Origin: Rhodobacter sp.
GTDB lineage: Bacteria > Pseudomonadota > Alphaproteobacteria > Rhodobacterales > Rhodobacteraceae
Length of the DNA: 33,412 nt
Assembly: GCA_020251025.1 (NCBI GenBank)
Contig: JADCDI010000122.1
Span: forward strand, 1 to 33,412
Reading direction: 5' to 3'
Shown here: piece by piece, positions 1-6,668 of the stretch
Position numbering within the stretch: the stretch's first letter is position 1
Layout: every line of letters begins with the position of its first letter
Translations under genes and position numbers: made by a program
Notes under the pieces: model-generated
Databases searched by the model: none
Told to the model about the DNA's origin: nothing
Seen by the model: only the letters and a program-made list of their open reading frames with translations

Positions 1-420
1 GCCCGCCCCGCCCCCGGCGGGCGCTTCTCGCCCGCCGGGTCGGGCGCTGGCCTCTGTTCCTCCTGGACCTGCCGGTCTACAGGGCGCCGTCGCGCGCGGG
101 CGGGGGAAACGCGGTGCGTTTCCTGTTCCCGCCCGGATGGGCGAAGGGACCCTAACCGCTTCAATGGCAAAGGCCATCGCCTTTGCCACAGGGATACGCC
201 GGGATCAGGACCAGCAGGGAGCCAAAGCCCCCGGCCAGCCCCCGCCCCGCCCCCGGCGGGCGCTTCCCGCCCGCCGGGTCGGGCGGCGGCATTGTCCTCG
301 GACCGGGCGGGCAAACGCGCCGCGTTTCGGGGTCCGACCGGACTGGCAAGCGTTTTTCCGACCCATCAGGATGTTGGTCCCGTTTGCCAGGCGGCGGGGA
401 TGCCTTTTTCCGGGGCCCTG
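1..420 (-). repeat. Intergenic hairpin-repeat array R1 (about 1.7 units)
   Basis: No gene is evident. The stretch holds tandem, diverged copies of a hairpin-rich repeat best read on the minus strand. Bases 2-46 and 241-285 are a 45-base direct repeat with one mismatch. A hairpin with 8-base arms GGAAACGC/GCGTTTCC lies at 105-123, a diverged counterpart at 313-327, the 12-mer ACCTGCCGGTCT at 67-78, and a perfect 10-bp stem with a 4-base loop at 165-188. CTGGCAA at 343-349 and TTGCCAG at 384-390 form a further inverted pair. The array starts at the first base of the window, so its outer limit is unknown. It lies directly downstream of the fliI stop codon and could also act in transcript termination, but there is no clear T tract. 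Confidence 0.8.
165..188. repeat. Perfect stem-loop inside repeat R1
   Basis: TGGCAAAGGC (165-174) and GCCTTTGCCA (179-188) are exact inverted arms around the 4-base loop CATC. The equivalent position in the repeat at the other end of the window (33327-33350) is also a perfect stem but with two changed base pairs, so pairing rather than sequence appears to be kept. Confidence 0.85.
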
Positions 421-1728
421 TCACAGGCCAAGGCAGACGGCCAGGCGGCGGAAGCTGGCTTCGATGCCGTCCCGGGCATCCTCTGCCAGAAAGGCGTCCA
501 GCGCAGGCCAGACCTTGATCGCCCGGTCGATCAGCGGGTCCGATCCGGCAACGTAAAGCCCGGCCTGGATCATCAGTTCCGCCCGGTCATAGGCCCCCAG
601 CAGCTTTCGCGCCTCGGCGATCAGATGGTTTTCGGGCTCTGTGGCTGCCGCAGGCAGGCTGCGCGAGACCGAGCGCAGCAGGTCAACCGCCGGATAGCGC
701 CCGCGTTCCGCAATCCTGCGGTCCAGAACGACATGCCCGTCCAGCGCGCCGCGCAGGATGTCGGCCACGGGTTCTTCCATGTCAGAGCCGGGCACCAGAA
801 CGGAAAACACGCCTGTGATGTCGCCGCTTCCTTGCGGACCCGGCCCGGCCCGTTCGGCAAGCGACATGATCATATGTGCAACCGAAGGCGGATAGCCGCG
901 CAGACTTGCCTCTTCGCCGGCGGAAAGGGCCACTTCGCGATGGGCTTCGGCAAACCGCGTGACCGAATCCGCCAGGAACAGCACATGCTGGCCCTGATCG
1001 CGAAAGTGTTCGGCCACCGCCATGGCCGCCCAGGCGCAGCGCCGCCGGATCAGCGGCGACTGATCCGATGTTGCCGCCACGATGACCGACCGCTTCATGC
1101 CCGCAGCCCCCAGAACACCTTCGGTGAAATCGCGCAGTTCCCGGCCGCGCTCGCCGATCAGGGCAATCACCACCACATCGGCGGCAACACCCCGCGCGAA
1201 TTTCGCAAGAAGCGATGATTTTCCAACACCGGAGCCCGCAAAAAGACCGATGCGCTGGCCCTGCACCAGCGGAAGAAGCGTGTCGAAGGCCGCAACGCCG
1301 GTGGACAGCCGCGCGCCCAGTCTGCCGCGTGACGCCGCAGGCGGGGCCGAACCCCGCAGCCCGCGGGGCCGCGACCCGCGCAGCAAGGGGCGCCCGTCCA
1401 GCGGTGCGCCGAAGGGATCAATGATCCGGCCGATCCAGTGGTCATCCGGTGCCAGGTCCGTACGGCCCAGCAGTTCGACCGCGTCGCCGATGCCCAGCCC
1501 TTCGATCGCGCCATCGGACAGGACGGTGACCTGATCGCGCGCCAGATTAAGAACCTCGCCCCCCACGGGGCCGGGCTTTGCCAGAATCATCACCCGGTCG
1601 CCCAGCGCGGCCACATCCGACAAACCGCTGACCGACAGGGTTCCACGGCCGATCCCGACAACCTGTCCGACACGATAAGATTTTGAAACATAACTTATTT
1701 CTGCGCGAAGTGGGCTGAATACATCCAT
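421..1728 (-). CDS. fliI: Flagellum-specific ATPase FliI
   Basis: FliI is the soluble hexameric ATPase of the flagellar type III export apparatus; it helps unload substrates and chaperones at the FlhA/FlhB gate. The 435-residue product has the F1-beta-like layout: N-terminal barrel (about 1-95), Walker A GSGVGKS at 165-171, the IGERGRE segment at 191-197, and Walker B VLFLADS around 249-255, followed by the SVTRFAEAHREVAL stretch typical of type III ATPases. Length is normal for the family. I chose the ATG at 1728 because the homologous N terminus starts there; the open frame continues far upstream but runs antisense through flgB. It is transcribed divergently from flgB across an 83-base gap that should hold both promoters, and it is separated from fliH and the fliJ-like gene. 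Confidence 0.97.
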   Translation of the reverse strand: MDVFSPLRAEISYVSKSYRVGQVVGIGRGTLSVSGLSDVAALGDRVMILAKPGPVGGEVLNLARDQVTVLSDGAIEGLGIGDAVELLGRTDLAPDDHWIGRIIDPFGAPLDGRPLLRGSRPRGLRGSAPPAASRGRLGARLSTGVAAFDTLLPLVQGQRIGLFAGSGVGKSSLLAKFARGVAADVVVIALIGERGRELRDFTEGVLGAAGMKRSVIVAATSDQSPLIRRRCAWAAMAVAEHFRDQGQHVLFLADSVTRFAEAHREVALSAGEEASLRGYPPSVAHMIMSLAERAGPGPQGSGDITGVFSVLVPGSDMEEPVADILRGALDGHVVLDRRIAERGRYPAVDLLRSVSRSLPAAATEPENHLIAEARKLLGAYDRAELMIQAGLYVAGSDPLIDRAIKVWPALDAFLAEDARDGIEASFRRLAVCLGL

Positions 1729-1811
1729 GCCGGGCCATTCCTGAGGGCGATTACCGTTTCTAAAGGAATCACTCTTAAGCCTTGGTGAAGCAGGTCGAGG
1801 GAGAAGCCCCG
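1729..1811. promoter_or_regulatory. Divergent fliI/flgB control region with CtrA-like motif
   Basis: This 83-base gap separates divergent fliI and flgB and is AT-richer than its surroundings. Bases 1750-1765 read ATTACCGTTTCTAAAG, matching 13 of 16 positions in the fliL/fliF gap (16058-16073). A shared 9-mer TCTTAAGCC follows at 1773-1781. The layout of two AT-rich tetrads seven bases apart resembles the alphaproteobacterial CtrA site TTAA-N7-TTAA, with three mismatches here. No convincing sigma-54 or sigma-28 site was found. The regulatory assignment is an inference. Confidence 0.45.
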
Positions 1812-2198
1812 ATGTTCGGAAAGCTAGAAGTGACCAGAATGGCACAGGCGTTGGCCGCCCATGCCGGAGCCCGGCAGGGGGTGATTGCGCAGAACATCGC
1901 GCATGCCGACACGCCGGGCTATCGCGCGCGGGACCTGACGCCCTTTGAAGACACGTATCGGGCCGGGAACCGTCCCGATACGCTTCGTGCCACCCGCCCC
2001 GGCCATATCCGTGCCGAAGCCGTGGCCGCCGAGGCCGTGGTGCGCCCGGTGCCGGGGGCGGCCTCGCCCAATGGCAACAGCGTGTCGCTGGAAACAGAGA
2101 TGGTGAAGGCCGTCGATGTGAAACAGCAGCATGACATGGCGCTGTCGATCTATCGCAGCGTGTCCGAAATCGTCCGCGCCTCGCTTGGCCGGCGGTAG
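1812..2198 (+). CDS. flgB: Flagellar proximal rod protein FlgB
   Basis: FlgB forms part of the proximal rod, in the periplasm between the MS ring/FliE and FlgC. The 128-residue product carries the rod-protein signature at about residues 28-37 (NIAHADTPGY) and a C-terminal helical stretch containing KAVDVKQQHDMALSIYRS. Length matches the family, about 130 residues. I chose the ATG at 1812, preceded by a GAGGGAG ribosome-binding sequence, over an in-frame start ten codons upstream because the conserved N terminus begins here. It is the first gene of a nine-gene plus-strand operon. Confidence 0.96.
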   Translation: MFGKLEVTRMAQALAAHAGARQGVIAQNIAHADTPGYRARDLTPFEDTYRAGNRPDTLRATRPGHIRAEAVAAEAVVRPVPGAASPNGNSVSLETEMVKAVDVKQQHDMALSIYRSVSEIVRASLGRR

Positions 2199-2209
2199 GG
2201 GGCGCGCCG

Positions 2210-2587
2210 ATGTCTGATCTCATTCGCACCCTTTCGCTCTCGGCGTCCGGCATGCAGGCCCAGGCCATGCGCCTGCGCCATGTGTCCGAGAATATCGCCA
2301 ATGCCGATACGCCCGGCTACCACCGCAAGACCATCGCCTTTCGCGAAATGGCCGAAGGTCTGGTTGCCCCCGGGCCGGTGCATCTGGACCGCAGTGAACT
2401 GCGGGACATATACGATCCGGGCCACCCCCTGGCCGACGAGACCGGCCATTATGAGGGATCGAACGTCGATCTTGTGATCGAGATCGCCGACGCGCGCGAA
2501 GCCCAGCGCAGCTATGAAGCAAACCTGCGGATGTTCGACCAGGCCCGCCAGATGGCGCAAAGCCTTTTTGAACTTCTGCGCCGATAA
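2210..2587 (+). CDS. flgC: Flagellar proximal rod protein FlgC
   Basis: FlgC stacks on FlgB in the proximal rod. The 125-residue product opens with the hydrophobic rod/hook-family N terminus (SLSASGMQAQAMRL) and the signature NIANADTPGY at about residues 28-37. It ends in the amphipathic C-terminal helix (YEANLRMFDQARQMAQSLFELLRR) that pairs with the N terminus in the assembled rod. Slightly shorter than enterobacterial FlgC (134). It begins 11 bases after the flgB stop and is followed 12 bases later by fliE, the usual flgB-flgC-fliE order. Confidence 0.96.
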   Translation: MSDLIRTLSLSASGMQAQAMRLRHVSENIANADTPGYHRKTIAFREMAEGLVAPGPVHLDRSELRDIYDPGHPLADETGHYEGSNVDLVIEIADAREAQRSYEANLRMFDQARQMAQSLFELLRR

Positions 2588-2599
2588 GGAACGTCCGGC

Positions 2600-2890
2600 A
2601 TGGATATCAGCTCTGCTTTCGCCGCCCAGACCTATGCAAAAGCCCGCCCGGCCACCGCGCCGCTGCCGGGCGAGGCGGGCGGTTCCAACAGCTTTGTTCA
2701 GCTTGCCGGCAACTTTGCCGATACCCTGGCCAGGGGCGACCAGACCGCCCGCGCCGCGATGACCGGACAGGCCAGTCCCCATGCCCTGGTCGAGGCGCTT
2801 GCGGCCAGCTCCCTTGCTGTGGAAACCGCCGTCACCGTGCGCGACAAGGTCGTGGAAGCCTATCAGGAAATCCTGCGGATGCCGGTCTGA
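2600..2890 (+). CDS. fliE: Flagellar hook-basal body protein FliE
   Basis: FliE joins the MS ring to the proximal rod and is the first exported rod component. The 96-residue product has a variable N terminus and the family's C-terminal helical region (LVEALAASSLAVETAVTVRDKVVEAYQEILRMPV), including the VRDKVVEAYQEI core that aligns with FliE proteins generally. There is no signal peptide, as expected for a type III substrate. It sits between flgC and fliQ, 4 bases before fliQ, consistent with co-translation. Confidence 0.94.
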   Translation: MDISSAFAAQTYAKARPATAPLPGEAGGSNSFVQLAGNFADTLARGDQTARAAMTGQASPHALVEALAASSLAVETAVTVRDKVVEAYQEILRMPV

Positions 2891-2894
2891 TCCG

Positions 2895-3161
2895 ATGTCC
2901 GAAGCGATGATCTATGATGTCCTGCGGCAGGCGCTTTGGGTGTCGGTGAAGATATCGGCCCCGATGCTGGCCATTGCCCTTGCCGCCGGGATCGCCATCG
3001 GCCTGCTGCAGGCGCTGACCTCGGTGCAGGAAATGACCATTACCTTCGTCCCCAAGGTCGGGGCGATGCTGGCGGTCTTCTGGATTTCAATGAGCTTCAT
3101 GACGGCGACACTGGTCAGCTTCTTCGTTGACACGGTGGTGCCGATGATTGCGGGGGGCTGA
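2895..3161 (+). CDS. fliQ: Flagellar export gate protein FliQ
   Basis: FliQ is a small inner-membrane subunit of the FliP5Q4R1 export gate. The 88-residue product has two hydrophobic helices (about 15-38 and 52-75) joined by the short conserved stretch LQALTSVQEMTITFVPK, the normal FliQ architecture. I chose the ATG at 2895; the longer open frame upstream overlaps fliE in another frame and does not resemble FliQ. Its partners fliP and fliR are in other transcription units of this window (18583-19302 and 7747-8523). Confidence 0.96.
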   Translation: MSEAMIYDVLRQALWVSVKISAPMLAIALAAGIAIGLLQALTSVQEMTITFVPKVGAMLAVFWISMSFMTATLVSFFVDTVVPMIAGG

Positions 3162-3164
3162 CCC

Positions 3165-3878
3165 ATGGATGCCAGCGGCTACACGACCCTGACGCGGCAG
3201 GCAGGGCTGATGCGCGAGATGCAGCTTGTCGCGAACAACATCGCCAACGCCTCGACTTCCGGCTTCCGGCGCGAAGGCATGGTGTTTTCCGAACATGTCA
3301 AGCGCCTGCAAGAGGGGCCGTCGCTGTCGATGGCCAATGGCAATGCGCGTCACATCGATCTGACCCAGGCCGACCTGTCGCAAACCGGCGGCACATTTGA
3401 CTTTGCCATCCAGGGCGACGGGTTCTTTCAGATCGAAACCCCGAACGGGCTGCGTCTGACCCGGGCCGGCAGCTTTACCCCCAATGCCGACGGGGAATTG
3501 GTCACACCCGACGGCTTTCGCGTGATGGATGAGGGCGGCGGCGCGGTGTTCATCCCGCCGGACGCGGCACAGATCAGCCTGGCGCAGGACGGAACCCTGT
3601 CCGCCGACGGCGAGCCTTTGACACGGATCGGGCTGTGGCAGCCTGTGGACCCGCATGATCTGACCCACGAGGGCGGCACGCTCTTTGCCGCGCCCGGCGG
3701 GCTGGAACCGGCCGGGGGCGGCACCCTGCTGCAGGGCTTTGTCGAGGGATCGAACGTCAACCCGATTGCCGAGGTGTCGCGGATGATCGAGGTGCAGCGC
3801 GCCTATGAAATGGGGCAGGGCCTGCTGGACCGCGAAGATGACCGCGTCCGCAACGTGATCCGGACCCTGGGCCGATAG
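3165..3878 (+). CDS. flgF: Flagellar distal/proximal rod protein FlgF
   Basis: FlgF is a rod protein between FlgC and the distal rod FlgG. The 237-residue product has the N-terminal rod signature ANNIANASTSGFRRE around residues 23-36, a central beta-rich D1 region with DFAIQGDGFFQIETP near 86-100, and the C-terminal VEGSNVNPIAEVSRMIEVQRAYEMGQ helix. It starts 3 bases after the fliQ stop. The flgF-flgG pair directly behind fliQ is typical of alphaproteobacterial clusters. Confidence 0.96.
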   Translation: MDASGYTTLTRQAGLMREMQLVANNIANASTSGFRREGMVFSEHVKRLQEGPSLSMANGNARHIDLTQADLSQTGGTFDFAIQGDGFFQIETPNGLRLTRAGSFTPNADGELVTPDGFRVMDEGGGAVFIPPDAAQISLAQDGTLSADGEPLTRIGLWQPVDPHDLTHEGGTLFAAPGGLEPAGGGTLLQGFVEGSNVNPIAEVSRMIEVQRAYEMGQGLLDREDDRVRNVIRTLGR

Positions 3879-3890
3879 GAGAATACCGTC

Positions 3891-4676
3891 ATGAAAGCCT
3901 TGCAGATTGCCGCCAGCGGCATGAGCGCGCAGCAGATGCGCGTCGATGTGGTGTCCAACAACCTGGCGAATATGTCGACCAGCGGCTACAACGCCCGCCG
4001 TGCCGAATTCGCCGACCTGCATTACCAGCAGGTCACCCGGCCCGGGACGGTCAACGCACAGGATGGCACCGTGCTTCCGACCGGTGTCCAGATCGGTCTG
4101 GGCGTGCGCCCTGCGGCGGTCTCGGTGATTGTGCAGCAGGGATCGCTTCTGCAGACGGGGGGCGAGCTTGATCTGGCCGTGGAAGGCAAGGGGTACATCG
4201 AGGTGACCCTGCCGTCCGGGATTTCGGCCTATACGCGGGACGGCGGGCTGAAACGGTCAGCCGACGGGCTGATCGTGACCTCGGACGGATACGAGGTGGC
4301 TCCGGGCATCACCATACCCACCGATGCCCGCAGCATTTCGATCAACGCCGCGGGCGAGGTTTTTGCCTATTTCAACGATCAGGTCGCCCCGCAGCAGCTG
4401 GGCCAGATCACCCTTGCCACCTTTGCCAATGAAAAGGGGCTCGAGGCGATGGGGTCCAACCTCTACCTTGAAACGGCGGCGTCCGGGGCAGCCGCGGTTG
4501 CCGTGCCGGGCGAAGACGGTCTTGGCACCCTGCGGCAGGGCTATCTTGAGGAAAGCTCGGTCGATCCGGTGCGCGAGGTTACCGAACTGATCAAGGCGCA
4601 GCGCGGATACGAGCTGAATGCCAAGGTCATCACGGCGGCGGACGAAATGCTTGCCGCCACAACCCAGGTGCGCTGA
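3891..4676 (+). CDS. flgG: Flagellar distal rod protein FlgG
   Basis: FlgG forms the distal rod that crosses the peptidoglycan and the P and L rings. The 261-residue product (family about 260) begins MKALQIAASGM, has the signature NNLANMSTSGYNARR at about 23-37, and ends with the conserved VTELIKAQRGYELNAKVITAADEML helix. The segment around residues 46-62 (QQVTRPGTVNAQDGTVL) fits the FlgG-specific insertion that distinguishes straight rod from hook. Its TGA overlaps the flgA start by one base, so the two are probably translationally coupled. Confidence 0.97.
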   Translation: MKALQIAASGMSAQQMRVDVVSNNLANMSTSGYNARRAEFADLHYQQVTRPGTVNAQDGTVLPTGVQIGLGVRPAAVSVIVQQGSLLQTGGELDLAVEGKGYIEVTLPSGISAYTRDGGLKRSADGLIVTSDGYEVAPGITIPTDARSISINAAGEVFAYFNDQVAPQQLGQITLATFANEKGLEAMGSNLYLETAASGAAAVAVPGEDGLGTLRQGYLEESSVDPVREVTELIKAQRGYELNAKVITAADEMLAATTQVR

Positions 4677-5104
4677 TGCTGCGCCCTGCCCTTGCCCTTG
4701 CCCTGCTGATCCTGCCCGGCGCGGCACTTGCCGAAAGCCTTGTGGCGGCCCGCACCATCCGCGCCGAAACCGTGATCGGCCCCGACGATCTGACCATGGC
4801 CGATACCCCGTTTCCCGGCGCGCTGACCCACCCGTCGGACGCGCTTGGTCTTGAGGCCCGGGTGACCATCTATGCCGGCCGGCCGGTTCGGGCGGGTGAT
4901 CTTGGACTGCCCGCCGTGGTGGAACGCAACCAGATCGTGCCGATCAGTTTCCTGTCCGGCGGGCTGGCGATCAAGGCCGAGGGACGCGCGCTTGCCCGGG
5001 GCGGCGTGGGCGATGTGATCCGTGTGATGAACCTTCAATCGCGCACCACCGTTTCGGGGCGCATCGCCCCTGACGGCCAGGTGCTTGTGGGACTGACGCC
5101 ATGA
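4676..5104 (+). CDS. flgA: P-ring assembly chaperone FlgA
   Basis: FlgA is a periplasmic chaperone for polymerisation of the FlgI P ring. The 142-residue precursor has a Sec signal peptide (residues 1-19, cleavage after ALA), then a SAF domain (about 20-80: AARTIRAETVIGPDDL) and a C-terminal beta-rich half with the conserved VIRVMNLQSRTTVSGRI stretch. It is short compared with E. coli FlgA (219), which is usual in alphaproteobacteria. It overlaps flgG by 1 base and flgH by 4 (ATGA). Its client FlgI is not in this window. Confidence 0.95.
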   Translation: MLRPALALALLILPGAALAESLVAARTIRAETVIGPDDLTMADTPFPGALTHPSDALGLEARVTIYAGRPVRAGDLGLPAVVERNQIVPISFLSGGLAIKAEGRALARGGVGDVIRVMNLQSRTTVSGRIAPDGQVLVGLTP

Positions 5105-5838
5105 CAGAACGCCGGATGCATCTTGTCTGCCTGCTGGCGCTTGCGCCGGTCGCCGCCTGCGGAAAGCTTGCCGATGTCGGCCGGGCGCCGGATTTCTCGC
5201 CGCTGGAAGACAGCTATCAGTATCACGCGATGTATTCGAACCCGCTGCCCGAGGTCGGGGAATCGGGCGAGCCTTCGGATGCCTCCTCGCTGTGGACGGC
5301 TTCCCGATCATCTCTGCTGGGCGACCGTCGGGCGGGCCAGCGCGGCGATATCCTGACCGTGGTCATCGAGATCGACGAAAGCGCCGAGATCTCGAACAAG
5401 ACGGCGCGGGCCCGGACCGCCGACCAGGAGATGAAAATCCCCGATTTCGTGGGCCTGCCGCAAAGCATCGATGCCGGCCTGCCGGAGGGGGCGTCGATGG
5501 CCGATGCCGTCACGACATCGTCCGATTCGTCTTTCGAGGGCGATGGATCGGTGCGGCGCAACGAACAGCTGACCTTGCGCATTGCCGTCACGGTGGTGGA
5601 AGAGCTGCCCAATGGCGTTCTGCGCCTGGAGGGCAAGCAGGAAGTCCGCGTGAACAACGAACTGCGCGAATTGCTGGTCACAGGCTATGTGCGGGCCGCA
5701 GACATTTCGCGGCAGAACGAGATCACCTATGACAAGATGGCAGGTGCCCAGATTTCCTATGGCGGGCGCGGCCAGATCACCGATGTGCAGCAGCCGCGCT
5801 ACGGCCAGCAGGTCACCGACATTATCCTTCCGTTCTGA
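5101..5838 (+). CDS. flgH: Flagellar L-ring lipoprotein FlgH
   Basis: FlgH builds the L ring in the outer membrane. The 245-residue product has a lipoprotein signal with the lipobox APVAAC and acylated Cys at residue 20. The mature part contains the conserved RAGQRGDILTVVIEIDESAE segment near residue 80 and a C-terminal GxGQITDVQQPRYGQQVTDIILPF-type ending. The internal NEQLTLRIAVTVVEELPNGVL region is also typical. It overlaps flgA by 4 bases and precedes a FliL-like gene by 6. Confidence 0.96.
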   Translation: MTERRMHLVCLLALAPVAACGKLADVGRAPDFSPLEDSYQYHAMYSNPLPEVGESGEPSDASSLWTASRSSLLGDRRAGQRGDILTVVIEIDESAEISNKTARARTADQEMKIPDFVGLPQSIDAGLPEGASMADAVTTSSDSSFEGDGSVRRNEQLTLRIAVTVVEELPNGVLRLEGKQEVRVNNELRELLVTGYVRAADISRQNEITYDKMAGAQISYGGRGQITDVQQPRYGQQVTDIILPF

Positions 5839-5844
5839 GGCATC

Positions 5845-6345
5845 ATGCTGCGCAAGCTTCTTCCGGTTCTTCTTGTTCTTGTCGGGTGCGGCGCCGGTGC
5901 TGCGGCCGGTGTTTTCCTTCGGCCCTCTGCCCCCCCTGCCGAAGGTGCCGCCACCGACGCGCCGGACGACCACGCGGAAAATGGCGGACAAGGGGCGGAT
6001 GAGGGACAAGGGGCCGGGCCCCTGCACGAATACGTGAAGCTGAACAACCAGTTTGTCGTGCCGGTGATGGCCGACGGCAGGGTTTCGTCCCTGGTGGTCC
6101 TGTCGCTGAGCCTGGAGGTGACGCCGGGTCAGGTCGAACGCGTCTACGAGATGGAGCCGAAGCTGCGCGATGCGATGCTGCAGGTTCTCTTCGACCATGC
6201 CAACAGCGGCGGCTTCAACGGGTCGTTCACCGACGGGGCCAATCTTGTGCTTCTTCGCGAGGCCCTTCTTGAAACGGCCCTGCGCGTCTTCGGCAAGGAT
6301 GTGACCGATGTGCTGATCGTCGAAATCGTCCGGCAGGACAACTAG
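5845..6345 (+). CDS. FliL-family flagellar protein (second paralogue)
   Basis: FliL proteins surround the stator units at the basal body and support torque under load. This 166-residue protein has one N-terminal hydrophobic segment (about 5-25), a low-complexity Ala/Gly/Asp/Glu linker (25-60), and a periplasmic FliL-like domain from about 62 (YVKLNNQFVVPVM, then VLSLSLEVTPGQ, and a C-terminal DVLIVEIVRQDN). A canonical fliL lies at 15532-16014, so this is a divergent second copy. Residues 12-15 (LVGC) fit a lipobox, so it might be a lipoprotein rather than a membrane-anchored protein; the hydrophobic run continuing past the Cys argues against that. It ends the flgB operon, and its TAG overlaps by 4 bases the end of the convergent fliJ-like gene. 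Confidence 0.82.
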   Translation: MLRKLLPVLLVLVGCGAGAAAGVFLRPSAPPAEGAATDAPDDHAENGGQGADEGQGAGPLHEYVKLNNQFVVPVMADGRVSSLVVLSLSLEVTPGQVERVYEMEPKLRDAMLQVLFDHANSGGFNGSFTDGANLVLLREALLETALRVFGKDVTDVLIVEIVRQDN

Positions 6346-6668
6346 CCCCGGTCATTCAGCCGCCGCAGCGCATCCGCCCGGCCAAACGCCCGCTGCGCTG
6401 CATCACGCGCCTCGATCCACTCGGCCGTCTGGCGCGCAAGGGTCAGGTTGATCTCGGCCCGCCGCGCCTCGGCCCAGCGTTCATAAAGCAGGCTGGCCTG
6501 CGCCGCGACGGCCAGCGGAAGGTCGGTTTCCGCCGAAGGCTGCGACAGCCCTGCCAGATGCGCCTTGCTTTCCTCGCGCGCGGCCGCAGCGCGCCTCAGC
6601 GCGGCAAGCCTGTGATCCAGCATCAGCCGGCTGATCTCCACCAGCGGGCGCAGGGTTCGGGGGCTCAT
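6342..6668 (-). CDS. Small coiled-coil protein, probable FliJ-like export factor
   Basis: This 108-residue protein is almost entirely helical and rich in Ala, Arg and Glu (ISRLMLDHRLAALRRAAAAREES, then EARRAEINLTLARQTAEW), with heptad-like spacing and no signal or membrane segment. FliJ, the stalk-like coiled coil of the FliI export ATPase, is poorly conserved in sequence, and nothing else in the window encodes it. Its start overlaps the flhB stop (ATGA), so it is translated with the export gate genes. The FliJ assignment is inferred from size, coiled-coil character and context. An unrelated flagellar accessory protein is possible. Confidence 0.6.
   Translation of the reverse strand: MSPRTLRPLVEISRLMLDHRLAALRRAAAAREESKAHLAGLSQPSAETDLPLAVAAQASLLYERWAEARRAEINLTLARQTAEWIEARDAAQRAFGRADALRRLNDRG

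Noticed and set aside
1-420. CRISPR-like array
   Set aside because: Repeat units are about 210-240 bases, diverged and internally structured, with no short identical repeats, no unique spacers and no cas genes.
292-1218. Plus-strand open frame spanning R1 and fliI
   Set aside because: It begins inside the repeat and runs antisense to the conserved ATPase core of fliI; chance frame.
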